Below, one piece after another: positions 7,645 to 17,375 of a stretch of 64,000 bases of DNA. The translations under genes and the position numbers were made by a program. The stretch is from Oscillospiraceae bacterium (lineage in GTDB: Bacteria; Bacillota; Clostridia; Oscillospirales; Oscillospiraceae): NCBI GenBank assembly GCA_015067995.1, contig SVLJ01000016.1, positions 1 through 64,000 of the forward strand. The letters are read 5' to 3'. Numbering within the stretch: position 1 is the stretch's first letter; the number at the start of each line of letters is the position of its first letter. Below the pieces are notes generated by a model. That model had not been told where the DNA came from. It worked only from the letters and a program-made list of their open reading frames with translations, and searched no databases.

Positions 7645-7739
7645 GCCCGTCCCTCCCATTGCCGAGTGCTGTTTGATAACAACATTATACGTAAACCGCA
7701 GCCCTCATGTCAACCGAAGCGTTTTTCGGCAATGAATAC

Positions 7740-8684
7740 TCACAACAACATATACCATACGGGGATCGTCACCGCGGACAGAAGCACAGAGAGGATACAG
7801 GCACCCGCCGCATCCAGATGGTTGTCGGGGTCCGGGTCGTATTTGATGGAGTAGACCGGAAGCAGAGACGCAACCGGCAACGCTGTGTAAACAACAAAGA
7901 TCTGACACAGCAATGCGTCCACGCCCATCATTACGAACAGGCGAGACAGGAGGAAGAACAGCGCAGGCATGACCACGGTCCGCAGAATCGGCAATCGTAA
8001 GTATTTCAGATTCATAAGAGCCTTAAAATCATACTCTGCCACAATCATGCCGCACAGCAGCAGGGCAAGGGGAGAACAAATGGAGCTCAGGCTTTTCACG
8101 CAGTATTGGATGGCCTCCGGCAGCTTCCAACCGTTCACCCAGAAAACGAGTCCCACCACGACCGCAATCAACTGCGGGGAAAGCAGCGCTTTTTTCACCA
8201 CCATGCCCGGCGTTGTTTGTTTGCCTTCCGCGCCCGGGGGCGTCATCAGCGGTTCGGACAGGGAGTAGTATCCGATTCTCACCGGAACGAGGAAGAACGT
8301 ATAATAGAAAATTCCCAGATCACCGAACAGCTCTGCAATCACGGGGATTCCCATAAAGGAAAAGTGGCAGAAGGTCAAGCCGTACCGAATATTTCGGGCT
8401 GCGCCGGTTTTTCCCATTTTCAAGTAGATGATTTGCCCCAGCACCAGAGGCAGGGCAATGACAAACACACCCAGAATCAGAATGACGACACAGTTTGTGA
8501 GCGCCTCCATGGAAAACTCTGCCGCATTGTTGATGGAATGAAAAACGAGGCAGGGAACGCAAATGTTCAGTACGATATTGGTCAATCTGGAAGAAAAATC
8601 CTTATTGACCATGCCGCTCCTGCGAATGAAGATGCCGATTCCATTCATTAACAGCAGTTCGATGGCTAATGTGATCGCAACCAT
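7740..8684 (-). CDS. AEC-family (auxin efflux carrier type) transporter
   Basis: Integral membrane carrier of 314 residues with about ten hydrophobic segments in the two-bundle layout of the AEC/MleP family. That family moves malate, malonate or similar organic anions. The start chosen is the ATG at 8684 after GGGGGT, because the longer upstream frame adds a non-membrane tail without a ribosome site. Recognisable pieces are NICVPCLVFHSI in helix 2, GMIVAEYDF after the central helices, and the final Val/Leu-rich helix. It lies downstream of a LysR gene (8902-9819) on the same strand, with a 217-base gap that could hold its promoter. Substrate not deducible. Confidence 0.85.
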   Translation of the reverse strand: MVAITLAIELLLMNGIGIFIRRSGMVNKDFSSRLTNIVLNICVPCLVFHSINNAAEFSMEALTNCVVILILGVFVIALPLVLGQIIYLKMGKTGAARNIRYGLTFCHFSFMGIPVIAELFGDLGIFYYTFFLVPVRIGYYSLSEPLMTPPGAEGKQTTPGMVVKKALLSPQLIAVVVGLVFWVNGWKLPEAIQYCVKSLSSICSPLALLLCGMIVAEYDFKALMNLKYLRLPILRTVVMPALFFLLSRLFVMMGVDALLCQIFVVYTALPVASLLPVYSIKYDPDPDNHLDAAGACILSVLLSAVTIPVWYMLL

Positions 8685-8901
8685 GCTATTTACCCCCAAA
8701 CAGAAAATGCTGCTGCCCTGCAATCGGCAGCACAGCTGCTATCGCAAGGTCAAACAAGTCCGGAAGTCTTGTTCGACGGACCGATGAGATCCATTATACA
8801 CCTTAATGTAAAGTTTAAAACTATTTCTTTCGTTGCCGATTATTAATATATTCATTAACAATCAACAATGAAAGCAGCCAGGGGTTCATCCTGATTTTTG
8901 A

Positions 8902-9819
8902 TTACATTTTCGGGCCCGGAAAGACAGCTTCCTCTGACTCAGAACGGTTTGTATAAAAATGGGTCATAAATTCCCCGAACAGGCCGACAGCCTTTGTCTG
9001 CGGAACCTTGCGGCTTTGGTAAATGTACCGGGGATAATGGATATTGGGCTCTGTGATAGGAACAAAAACGGCGCTATCGGAAAAGCTTTCTCTGATCGCT
9101 GAGGTTGTCAGTAAAATGCCGTATTCTTCATCCAGCAAGGCTTGGCGCAGCGCAAAATCGCACTCCAGAATAATATTCGGTGAGAATCCTGCCATTTCGA
9201 ACACCTTGTCCATGAAGCGTCTGAAACAGTACTCCCGGGAGATCGCAATGAAGCGCTCCTGCGCGGCTTCCTTCAGCTGAATGCTGTCCCTCTTTGCAAA
9301 CGGATGGGACGGATACACAACCAGCATCAGATGCGCACGGGTATCAATGAGTTTGCCCGCCCAGTCGCGGTCAGGAACCTCGTCTTTGGAGGCGATAATA
9401 AAATCCACCTCATGCTTGAGGGTCGGTGACGACAGCTGCTCAACCCGCAGCAGGCGATGCGTCAGATGAATGTGTGGATATTGCTTGACGAAAGCCTGCA
9501 GAGCATCGTGGCAAATCAGAGGGCTGGTAAGGCCAACCGTCAGGGATGTTTCCGCCTTCTGTCGTGCTAAGGCGATCTCTTCTCTGGCGGTATCCAGAGC
9601 AGACAGTGCTTCGTTGACACGGCGCAGCAATAGCTGGCCGTTTTGATTGAGAACGATGCCACGCCCGTTCCGGTCAAACAGCCGGCAGTCCAACTCCTCT
9701 TCCAGCCGGCGGATCACAGCTGACAGCGCAGGAGGCGAAATGACCAGTTCCTGCGCGGCGCGAGAGAGATTCTGTCTCTCTGCGAGCTTTTGAAAATAAC
9801 GCATCTGCTGTTCGTTCAT
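8902..9819 (-). CDS. LysR-family regulator 3 (different subfamily)
   Basis: LysR-type regulator of 305 residues. The start is the ATG at 9819 after GGGAGGT. The winged HTH occupies residues 1-60 (MRYFQKLAERQNLSRAAQEL, then LEEELDCRLFDRNGRG). The 'F-D-R-x-G-R' ending and the effector domain with TSPLICHDAL resemble the GltC/CysL-like branch, unlike the three paired LysR proteins. It precedes the AEC carrier and probably regulates it. Confidence 0.9.
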   Translation of the reverse strand: MNEQQMRYFQKLAERQNLSRAAQELVISPPALSAVIRRLEEELDCRLFDRNGRGIVLNQNGQLLLRRVNEALSALDTAREEIALARQKAETSLTVGLTSPLICHDALQAFVKQYPHIHLTHRLLRVEQLSSPTLKHEVDFIIASKDEVPDRDWAGKLIDTRAHLMLVVYPSHPFAKRDSIQLKEAAQERFIAISREYCFRRFMDKVFEMAGFSPNIILECDFALRQALLDEEYGILLTTSAIRESFSDSAVFVPITEPNIHYPRYIYQSRKVPQTKAVGLFGEFMTHFYTNRSESEEAVFPGPKM

Positions 9820-9931
9820 GCCGATACCTCCCTTCACAATAATGAATATAAAGCTTAATGATTGCTAAGTAAAGCAGCAATTTGAATTTATACATGAACG
9901 AACTATACATTATATAATATAAAATGGCAAA

Positions 9932-9961
9932 AGAAGATGGGGAACCATGTCTCCATCTTCT
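9932..9961 (-). terminator. Terminator of the CapA / amidohydrolase run
   Basis: Stem AGAAGATGG(A/G)GA with its complement and a 6-base loop. On the minus strand it is followed by TTTTGCC, 16 bases past the CapA stop. Its sequence resembles the hairpins at 3823 and 18943. Confidence 0.7.
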
Positions 9962-9976
9962 TTGCGTCGGCTATCG

Positions 9977-11167
9977 TCACTTTTCTACCAAATATTCACG
10001 CTGCAGAGGGCCTTCCGGCAGCGGCTTACCCATGACAATGTGGTAGAGCTGCGCCACCTCACAATAGAGCTTTTCCCGCTCCGCATCGGAGGTCAAGCTT
10101 TCGTACAGCTCTTCCACCGGCCACGCAACCTGCTGCTCACCGGGCTTGTAAACGCCCTTGATGATGGTAAAGGTGACCTTTTCCACCTTGGCACCATCCA
10201 GATACAGATGGGCCGCCAAACCGTATTCCCTCAGGTGCTTGGCCTCCACAGCATAGAAGTCAGGGCTCATGCTGAAGTTACCCAGACTATAGGCACAGGG
10301 CACATCGCCCCGGTACTCCGCCCGCTGCACAACATGGGAGTGGGATGCCGCCACAGCATCGGCACCGGCCTCAATGGCTACCTGTACGGCATAATCCGAG
10401 AACTTGCCTACCTGGTTATTGAACTGGCCTCCAATGTGGGGGAAGAAAATGACAAAGTCAGCGTTCTTCTTCGCCTCCCGGATATCCTCTGCCATCCGCG
10501 CGAAATATGCATCCACATTCTCATGGTTGATCTGTCCATCAATTTGCACTGGCAGATACGGCAGCTGATACTTCCGACAAAGGGCATTTTTCTCTGCCCG
10601 TTCCATCTCAGGATACAGCGCATCCACCCAAGTGGTGGGATATATTTTTTGATTGCAGCGCAGGTCCTTGAACACTGCCAGCCGGTTCATATTCTGCGCC
10701 ACAGGATCATCTTCATCGAGGTGATTGTTGATGTTGTAAGTATAGGCTACCACGGCTACGCGCACGCCGCCCAATTCAAAGTAGTAGGCTCCTTGACGCT
10801 CTCGATCCGGCATAGTGACGCCCACGTAAGGCAAGTCCATTTCCTCCAGAGCCTGCATGGTACGCACAATTCCATCGGCACCACGGTCAAGGGTATGGTT
10901 GTTGATAATGGACACCAGATTGATACCAGCCTCTTTTGCAGCTGTACCAAAGGAATCCGGTGCATTGAAGGAAAAGAAGGTTTTCGTATATTCCCGTTCT
11001 TCACCCGCCAATGTGGTCTCCATATTGCCGATGACGTAATCCGCCTCCCGGAACATAGGTGCGACCTTCTCATACATGGGCGCAAAATCATAGGAGCCAT
11101 CCGGACGCTTTGCAGCCTCCTGGATAGGCGGCTCACACATGATGTCGCCAACGATGGTAATCTTCAT
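9977..11167 (-). CDS. CapA-family protein (metallophosphatase-like fold)
   Basis: 396 residues, PGA_cap (CapA) family, related to poly-gamma-glutamate capsule proteins and built on a calcineurin-like fold. Visible motifs are GDIMCE (8-13), GNMETTL, the metal-site-like NNHTLDRG, 'FFPHIGGQ', 'AASHSHVVQ' and 'YSLGNF' near the C-terminus, all in family order. There is no signal peptide or membrane helix, so it is likely cytoplasmic, unlike capsule-type CapA with an N-terminal anchor. The start at 11167 follows GAGGAAG. It is the last gene after M20 peptidase, PrpD-like protein and amidohydrolase, 106 bases behind the latter, which suggests a hydrolytic step in the same catabolic route rather than capsule making. 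Confidence 0.85.
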   Translation of the reverse strand: MKITIVGDIMCEPPIQEAAKRPDGSYDFAPMYEKVAPMFREADYVIGNMETTLAGEEREYTKTFFSFNAPDSFGTAAKEAGINLVSIINNHTLDRGADGIVRTMQALEEMDLPYVGVTMPDRERQGAYYFELGGVRVAVVAYTYNINNHLDEDDPVAQNMNRLAVFKDLRCNQKIYPTTWVDALYPEMERAEKNALCRKYQLPYLPVQIDGQINHENVDAYFARMAEDIREAKKNADFVIFFPHIGGQFNNQVGKFSDYAVQVAIEAGADAVAASHSHVVQRAEYRGDVPCAYSLGNFSMSPDFYAVEAKHLREYGLAAHLYLDGAKVEKVTFTIIKGVYKPGEQQVAWPVEELYESLTSDAEREKLYCEVAQLYHIVMGKPLPEGPLQREYLVEK

Positions 11168-11273
11168 GTTTTCTTCCTCGCAATTCTTATACTCGCCAAA
11201 GCTTTTCCCGCGATCTCACTGATTCCGATACAGGACTATTGCTAAGCATATATCGCCTCTCACGGCAAGGGCA

Positions 11274-12422
11274 TTACTTCTGATAGACTACCTTGCCGTC
11301 AATGATGGTGGTATAGGCTGCACCGCCGATATAGACCAGAGGATCACGGGTCCAGATGACCACATCGGCGTCCTTGCCGACTTCCAGGCTGCCCACACGG
11401 TCTGCAATACCGATAACCCGTGCGGGATTGATGGTGATGGCACGCCAGCCCTCTTCCATGGGCAAACCGGCATCCACAGCGAGGCCGGCGCACATGGGCA
11501 GATTCTCAATGGGCACGACATGAGCATCGGTGATGATGCTGATGGACACGCCTGCCTTATGCAGGATGGCGGGGGTCTCAAAGGTCTTGTTGCTGAGCTC
11601 CGGCTTGCTCTTGGAGCCGAAGGAGGGGCCCACCAGTGCGGGATAATCATAGGTGGCCAGCTTCTCGGCGATCATGTGCCCCTCGGTGCAATGATCCATG
11701 GTGAGCTTCACGCCGAACTCCTGCGCAATGCGGATGGCGGTGAGGATGTCGTCAGTGCGGTGTGCGTGGGCCTTCAGGGGGATCTCGCCCCGCATGACAG
11801 GCAGCATGGCCTCCAGCTTCATGTCGAACTTGGGTTCCTTGCCTGCATCCTTTGCCTCCATATACTCACGGGCCTTAAACAGCAGCTCACGCAGCAGAGC
11901 GGCAGTGGCCATACGGGTGATGGGGGCCTTCTTGCGACCGCCGTGAATGGTCTTTGGATTCTCACCGAAGGCACACTTCATGCCCACGGGGAACTTTACC
12001 ACCATGTCATCGACACAATTGCCCGCCGGCTTGATGGCAGCAAATGTGCCGCACACCACGTTTGCACTGCCGGGACCGGTGCACAGGGTAGTCACGCCGC
12101 CCCGGCGTGCATCTGCCAAACGGCCATCCTCGGGTCGAATCGCATCAATGGCTCGAAGCTGGGGAGTGACGGGGTCACTGCTTTCATTGTGGTCGGAACC
12201 TTTGTCGCCGATGATCTCTTCCGCGCAGCCGATGTGGCAGTGGGCCTCCACGCAGCCGGGAGTGACCAGGCGGCCCTCGGCATCGATGATCTCAGCACCA
12301 GCGGGGGCAGTGAGCCCCGCACCGATGGCGGCGATCTTACCGTCATCACCCAGCAGGATGCAGCCGTTTTCAATGTCAGCACCTGCCATTGTCTTGATAT
12401 AACCGTTTTGAATGAAAATCAT
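11274..12422 (-). CDS. Amidohydrolase (imidazolonepropionase/HutI-like)
   Basis: Metal-dependent amidohydrolase of 382 residues, normal family length. The N-terminal beta-sandwich leads to TPGCVEAHCHIG, which holds the H-x-H metal pair. Further ligands are expected in KAHAHRTDD and TMDHCTEG, and the catalytic Asp in ITDAHVV. The C-terminal 'GSLEVGKDADVVIW' is the family signature. The start at 12422 follows GGAAGGA. Members hydrolyse cyclic amides or deaminate; the substrate cannot be named. It lies 125 bases after the PrpD-like gene in the same run and may open or deacylate the compound imported by the upstream binding protein. Confidence 0.9.
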   Translation of the reverse strand: MIFIQNGYIKTMAGADIENGCILLGDDGKIAAIGAGLTAPAGAEIIDAEGRLVTPGCVEAHCHIGCAEEIIGDKGSDHNESSDPVTPQLRAIDAIRPEDGRLADARRGGVTTLCTGPGSANVVCGTFAAIKPAGNCVDDMVVKFPVGMKCAFGENPKTIHGGRKKAPITRMATAALLRELLFKAREYMEAKDAGKEPKFDMKLEAMLPVMRGEIPLKAHAHRTDDILTAIRIAQEFGVKLTMDHCTEGHMIAEKLATYDYPALVGPSFGSKSKPELSNKTFETPAILHKAGVSISIITDAHVVPIENLPMCAGLAVDAGLPMEEGWRAITINPARVIGIADRVGSLEVGKDADVVIWTRDPLVYIGGAAYTTIIDGKVVYQK

Positions 12423-12547
12423 GTTCCTTCCGTCCTTTCTCTTATTCTATAAAAGCGAAATTCTGAGCGTCTGAAGCTTTCAGTCTCTCTGAGCATATGC
12501 CATGCAGACATGATGCTGCGGTTCTATATCTTCGACAAGCGTACAGC

Positions 12548-13903
12548 TCAAAGAGCAACAACCTCGTCCAACGTCAGAATCCACTTGACCAGAGCGTCCT
12601 TCTCTGCTTCCGTCATGTCCTCAGCGCAAGTACGCAGTTTGGCAACAAACTGCTCCTCGGTCATGCCGTTGGGTTCGGCGCCGAGAGGATACTGACAATA
12701 CACAGACAGTGTTTTGCCGTTCTTCAGGTCTGCCTCTACAATGGCGTGGTTGGGGGAAATGGCGTTGTGACCGTCCAGCCCGTTGTCGGCGATGACACTG
12801 ATCTTTTTGCCGAAATCCACATACTTCTGCGGTGCCTTGCGGTCAGGCCAGCGATAGTGACGCAGCTCTACATTGCCGTCCAGAAATACGCAGGCGATGT
12901 TATACTGCAGCGAGAACTGCCCGCCATAGTTGATATCGGTGGCAGTGGTGAACGGCGTGTTGACATACATGCCGGTGGTCTGCTGGAACACGCGGATGGC
13001 CTCAATATCTTCCGCCGTCACGCCATACTCATTTTTCAGAGTCAGAGCGGCGTCAATACCGCCGTGGACTTTGCGGCAGCAGGGCCAGGGCTTGAAGTAC
13101 ATTTCCATACACTGGTAGTCTTTACCCAGACCGCATGTATTGTAACGGGTGCTGATAGCGTTGTTGTCGGCCAACCCGTTGCCCTCATAACCCAGCAGGG
13201 CCAGCTCGGCAGCTTCCACGCCGCTGCGGTTCAGGTAAGCGTACTTGATGACGTTGGAAGTGGGGTTGGCTGCCTTGTGATCCGTGGCATCTGCCCGCCA
13301 GCCGGGAGCCTTGGTGTATTCACCCGGGGTCAGGAAGGCAGCCATGGCGCAGGCGGAGCGGAACTGCTTGGCATCGGCACCCATCAGCTTGGCGGCAGTA
13401 ACAGCAGACGCGTAGCTGTCTGCCACGGTGGACTTGTGAGCAGGATTGCGCATACGGGCAGCAGCCTCAATGCCCAGCACAACAGCCAGCAGAATGTCTT
13501 TTCCGGAGGCATGAACCTTCTCACCAACAGCCAGAGCGGTGGAAACCACGGTGCGGCCGGGATGGTAAGAACCGCCCATCATACCGGAATTGTTGAGACC
13601 GTCATTGTAGTCATGAGTCTGGGCGTGGAGGGCATTCAGGAAAGCAGCCATGGCGGCCGTGGTCCTGAACTTGCAGCCAACGGGAGTCACATCACCGGAG
13701 GGGGCCATGTGATCCCAGGTGGTGCCGAACATTTCCCGGGTCTTGCGGCCGGCCAGCATCACGGCAACGCCGTCCATGACCACATGCTTGGCACGGGTGA
13801 CCACCTCCGCAGACAGATCTTCAAATTTGGCATTGGCCAGAAATTCCATCATGTCCTGTCCAATGTACTTCGGCTGGTGCTTTTCAAAGGTCAGCTTGTG
13901 CAT
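12548..13903 (-). CDS. MmgE/PrpD family protein
   Basis: 451 residues, typical of the MmgE/PrpD fold, which includes 2-methylcitrate dehydratase and cis-aconitate decarboxylase. Visible family features are DGVAVMLAG near residue 45, NALHAQTHDYND around 90-105, 'SYHPGRTVV', and the conserved 'FKPWPCCRKVHGGIDA' near residue 270. The start at 13903 follows AAAGGAG by eleven bases. It starts 16 bases after the M20 peptidase stop, so the two are surely cotranscribed. In such settings PrpD homologues often act as isomerases, dehydratases or racemase-like enzymes on small acids; the actual reaction is unknown. Confidence 0.88.
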   Translation of the reverse strand: MHKLTFEKHQPKYIGQDMMEFLANAKFEDLSAEVVTRAKHVVMDGVAVMLAGRKTREMFGTTWDHMAPSGDVTPVGCKFRTTAAMAAFLNALHAQTHDYNDGLNNSGMMGGSYHPGRTVVSTALAVGEKVHASGKDILLAVVLGIEAAARMRNPAHKSTVADSYASAVTAAKLMGADAKQFRSACAMAAFLTPGEYTKAPGWRADATDHKAANPTSNVIKYAYLNRSGVEAAELALLGYEGNGLADNNAISTRYNTCGLGKDYQCMEMYFKPWPCCRKVHGGIDAALTLKNEYGVTAEDIEAIRVFQQTTGMYVNTPFTTATDINYGGQFSLQYNIACVFLDGNVELRHYRWPDRKAPQKYVDFGKKISVIADNGLDGHNAISPNHAIVEADLKNGKTLSVYCQYPLGAEPNGMTEEQFVAKLRTCAEDMTEAEKDALVKWILTLDEVVAL

Positions 13904-13919
13904 AAGAAAAGGAACTCCT

Positions 13920-15269
13920 TTACTGCAAAAGTGCGGTTCCGTCCGGATTCATAGTAACAGCATCCTGGTCGATCATCAGGCTGTCCAGATCTGCCATATA
14001 AGCTTCCAGGGACGGATAAACCGGTTTGTACTGCCGGACGATCTCGCAAGCTTCTGCCGCGTCGTTCTCCAGCAGCAGCTCCAACAGGATCAACTGAACC
14101 TTGACGCTGTTCATACAAGCCTTGTCAAAGCTGGCGATGGCGTAATCCGCGTGGTGAGCGGGGCCGGCTGCACCCTTGCAATAGGGATGAATGGCAGGCA
14201 TCAGGCAGGAGATATCGCCCATGTCTGTGCAGCCGGTACTCCAGTTGGGATTGGGCTGAATGGGATGTTCCGGATCCAGCAGATTTGCCGCCTCGCAGAA
14301 GAGCTCGCTCAGCCGCAGATCGGTGTGCAGCGGCGCGTATCCGGCGCGGTCGGTGATCTTCAAAGTGGCGCCCATGGCTGCCGCGGCACCCGCCATAGCC
14401 CGGTTGATCTTGCTGTTGATGGCGATCATACTGCTCATGGAGGCGGTCCGCACCTGATTTTCCACCGTCACCTGCGCAGGAATGGCGTTGACGATGCTGC
14501 CGCCGTTGGTGATGATGGGATGGGTGCGGACATAGTCTGCTTCCCGGAAGGTCTCCCGCAGGAAGTTGATGGCCGCGATACCCAGATTTGCCGCGTACAG
14601 GGCATTGATGCCTCGGTGGGGCGAAGCGCCTGCGTGAGCGGACTTGCCCACAAAGGTGGCATTCTTCACCACGCAGCCGTCGCAGCCACGGTTCGGTGCC
14701 TCAAAAGAGCCCTCTCCAAAACTGGTGTGCATCATGAAGGCCAGATCACAGCCGGCCATATAACCTCTGGCCAAAAATTCCTGTTTTCCTCCAAAATATC
14801 GAATGACCCCCTGTCTACGCAGTTCTTCCCGGAACTCAAACTCGATGATCTCCTCAGCAGGTACCGCCATCAGACGAACGCTGCCGCACAGGCCATCCAA
14901 TGCGCCCGGTTCCTTCAACGCAGCAGCAATGCCCAGCAGCGCCGCCGACTGGCAGTGATGCCCGCAGGCATGGACGCAGCCGGTTTCCTTGTTGGCATGG
15001 GGATGGGTTGGGATGATGAGACTGTCCATTTCGCCCAGGATCAGCACCTTCGGACCGAGGCGGCCGGTGTCAATGTCTGTGTAAAAGCCGGGGATATTCC
15101 CCGCCTTAGTCAGCGTATATCCAAGCTTCTCAAATGCGTTTTCCAGATAAGCGGAGGTTTTCCACTCACGAAATCCACTTTCCGCGTTTTCCCAGATATA
15201 ATCATGTGCATCAGCGATCAGTTGCCGATGCTTCTCGGCGTTGCTGATCAGCAGTTCCAATCGTCTCAT
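13920..15269 (-). CDS. M20-family metallopeptidase / amidohydrolase (AbgB-like)
   Basis: 449 residues, M20 zinc aminoacylase/carboxypeptidase family. The start is the ATG at 15269, nine bases after AAGGAG; the longer upstream frame is rejected because it is basic and has no ribosome site. Metal and catalytic motifs are GEMDSL (Asp), ACGHHCQSAALLG (His) and AEEIIEFE (catalytic and ligand Glu). The dimerisation or lid domain (about 190-310) contains KNATFVGKSAHAGASPHRG, typical of p-aminobenzoyl-glutamate hydrolase-like members. These hydrolyse N-acyl amino acids or short peptides. Being first behind the third solute-binding gene, it is the likely first enzyme on the imported amide. Confidence 0.9.
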   Translation of the reverse strand: MRRLELLISNAEKHRQLIADAHDYIWENAESGFREWKTSAYLENAFEKLGYTLTKAGNIPGFYTDIDTGRLGPKVLILGEMDSLIIPTHPHANKETGCVHACGHHCQSAALLGIAAALKEPGALDGLCGSVRLMAVPAEEIIEFEFREELRRQGVIRYFGGKQEFLARGYMAGCDLAFMMHTSFGEGSFEAPNRGCDGCVVKNATFVGKSAHAGASPHRGINALYAANLGIAAINFLRETFREADYVRTHPIITNGGSIVNAIPAQVTVENQVRTASMSSMIAINSKINRAMAGAAAAMGATLKITDRAGYAPLHTDLRLSELFCEAANLLDPEHPIQPNPNWSTGCTDMGDISCLMPAIHPYCKGAAGPAHHADYAIASFDKACMNSVKVQLILLELLLENDAAEACEIVRQYKPVYPSLEAYMADLDSLMIDQDAVTMNPDGTALLQ

Positions 15270-15596
15270 GTCACATTTCTCCTTACACCGCTTTGGTCTG
15301 CTACAATCGGAATAACTCGTAGGTGCAACTGGTATTTGAGCACTTGCGCCCGCAAGCTTCCATTTTGACAGCTTCTGTTTGCAGGAAGGCCGCCGCAGGA
15401 TCACAGTACCCCTACTGTGCACCTGCGGCGGTCCTTCCTATTTATGAAAAGCAGCTCGCACTCGCTATGCAATTTGCGGCCTCCGTGCATGCGGCAAAGC
15501 TCAGGAACATGGAGGCAGGCCTGAAGTTCGCCCGTCAGCCGCGCTGTTTCTCATACGATACAAATTCTATGCGGAATGTTCCCCGGTCCGGAAATC
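15270..15596. other. Intergenic stretch between solute-binding gene 3 and the M20 gene
   Basis: It holds the long hairpin at 15383-15439 and no convincing gene. The hairpin lacks a U-run, so some read-through from the binding-protein gene to the enzymes is likely. Confidence 0.5.
15383..15439 (-). terminator. Long two-part hairpin, possible attenuating terminator
   Basis: Outer arms AGGAAGG-CCGCCGCAGG / CCTGCGGCGG-TCCTTCCT (one bulge) surround an inner CACAGTA-CCCC-TACTGTG hairpin. There is no U-tract on the minus strand. It may trim or partly end the transcript so that the binding protein is made in excess over the enzymes. Confidence 0.55.
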
Positions 15597-17342
15597 TTAC
15601 TTCTTGTTGTCCAGGAAGTAGTCGTTCCAGTAGTAGTAATACACGGAACCGACAGAACCCTTCTCGACGTTGTCGCGGTAAGCGAGAATACCGCCCACAT
15701 GGCCGAACAGGATGTAGGGGCACTCATCGATAACGGCATCCAGATAGTCGTTATAGGCTGCGACGCTCTCGGGAGAGTTGGTGGGAGTGGTCTTCATGGT
15801 GGCAATGGCAGCGTCCTTGGCGGGGCTGGACCACCAGCCCTGGGTGCCGGTAACAAAGGTAGAATGCAGGACGGGGTTGTCGGTACGCTTCTGCACCTGC
15901 CAGCCGCCGATATCGTGGCCGGTGGAGGGATCCTTACGCAGTGCGGAGTGAGAACCGCTGTCGACCACCATCAGCTCAATGTTCAGGCCAATGGCTTCCA
16001 TCTGAGGAACCACTGCCATGGCGCAGTTATAGATATCGCTGCCGGTATTGGTAAGATAGACGATCTTCTCGCCATTGTAGTTGGCCTTCTTCAGATACTC
16101 CTTGGCCAGCTCGATATTCTTGACGTTATATTCGCCGGAATCTTCCATCTTGGTGCTGGCGTAGGCAGCGCTGGCCTTAACGATGGGATACGGCTCCAGG
16201 AAAACGCGGCTCTGGTCGCCTTTGACCACGGCCAGCAGGGCTGCGTTGCAGTCCAGCGCCACGCGGATGGCCTTGCGGACATTCACATTGGCAACTGGGC
16301 TGTCGGCGTTGGACTCGTGCAGGTTGAAGAAGATACCCATGGTCCAGGTGGTACCCTGATCCAGCTTCTTGACGCCGCTGGTCAGAGCAGTGGGCCACAT
16401 CTCACTGGTAATACTGCCGATATGGTAATCACCCACCAGTGTGGCTGCGGTACGGGAACCTGCATCCTTATTCAGCTGGACGGTGATGGTATCCAAATAC
16501 TGATGGGCGGGTGCGGCAATGCCGACAGCATCGTTTTCGATGAGCTCATACTTCTCGTTGCGGGTAAAGGTAATCTCTTCTTCCGTGTAGGCTGTCATCA
16601 CATAGGTGCCGGAGCCGATGAGTTCCTTGTGATCCATGATCTTCTCAGCGGTGCCGCCCTTGATGAGACCGTTGGACTGCTTCTCGCCGCCGGTGACGGG
16701 ATACTTGTCACAGATCTCCTTGGGCATCACCTTGTAGCAGCTACCGTTGGAGCACAGAGAGTTGAGGAAGTTGATGTTATAGGTGTCCATGGTGAAGGTG
16801 ATGGTGTTGCCCTCCACCTTCATGCTGGTGCCCTTCCACAGCTTGTCCCAGTTGCTGCTGGTCTGGAGTGCGGCGGCGCGTTCCAGAGAGGCCACAACAT
16901 CGTCGATGGTGATCTTCTTGCCGTTGGAGAAATAGCGCTCACGGAGAGTGAACTTTACGGTCTTGCCGTCGACAGACTCCTCAATGTCCATGACCTGACC
17001 GTAGAATTTGCCGTTTTGATCCAGAACGGCAAGGTTCTCAAAGATGTGGTTGGCGTTGAGGACGTCACCCACAGAACCGGTGGTCTGATGGGGGTCGATG
17101 ACCGACCAGGCATTGCCGGTGCCCAGGATCAGGTCACCGCCGTATTTCCATGCATCGGGATCGACGGGCTTCTCAGGCTCGTTGGGCTTGGAGGGTTCGT
17201 TAGGTTTATCAGGAGTCGTGGGGATGGAGCTTGCAGGTTTGTCGGGGGTGTCAGGCGTGCTGCTGGTAGGCTTATCGCCGCCGCAGGCCACCAGTGCCAT
17301 GGTCATGACCAGAGCAAGGATCAATGCAAGGATTCTTTTCAT
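15597..17342 (-). CDS. Family-5 solute-binding lipoprotein, paralogue 3
   Basis: A 581-residue ABC substrate-binding lipoprotein of the family of 455-2218 and 4466-6208. The start is the ATG at 17342 after AAGGGAG, because the upstream extension of 40 codons is not supported. The signal peptide ends in LVAC (Cys20). A Pro/Asn/Glu-rich linker (KPNEPSKPNEPEKP) reaches about residue 62. The binding domain has the shared GTQGWWSSPAKDAAIA block. It is followed on the same strand by M20, PrpD, amidohydrolase and CapA-type genes and preceded by a LysR gene, so it probably delivers the substrate those enzymes process. Unlike paralogues 1 and 2 it lacks the structured element and the shared terminator. 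Confidence 0.92.
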   Translation of the reverse strand: MKRILALILALVMTMALVACGGDKPTSSTPDTPDKPASSIPTTPDKPNEPSKPNEPEKPVDPDAWKYGGDLILGTGNAWSVIDPHQTTGSVGDVLNANHIFENLAVLDQNGKFYGQVMDIEESVDGKTVKFTLRERYFSNGKKITIDDVVASLERAAALQTSSNWDKLWKGTSMKVEGNTITFTMDTYNINFLNSLCSNGSCYKVMPKEICDKYPVTGGEKQSNGLIKGGTAEKIMDHKELIGSGTYVMTAYTEEEITFTRNEKYELIENDAVGIAAPAHQYLDTITVQLNKDAGSRTAATLVGDYHIGSITSEMWPTALTSGVKKLDQGTTWTMGIFFNLHESNADSPVANVNVRKAIRVALDCNAALLAVVKGDQSRVFLEPYPIVKASAAYASTKMEDSGEYNVKNIELAKEYLKKANYNGEKIVYLTNTGSDIYNCAMAVVPQMEAIGLNIELMVVDSGSHSALRKDPSTGHDIGGWQVQKRTDNPVLHSTFVTGTQGWWSSPAKDAAIATMKTTPTNSPESVAAYNDYLDAVIDECPYILFGHVGGILAYRDNVEKGSVGSVYYYYWNDYFLDNKK

Positions 17343-17375
17343 GTTTTGTTCTCCCTTCTTTGACTTACCGGTATC

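Noticed and set aside
11520-12452. Long plus-strand frames opposite the amidohydrolase and the PrpD gene (also 12497-13954)
   Set aside because: Shadow frames of real minus-strand enzymes; no ribosome sites and no recognisable motifs.
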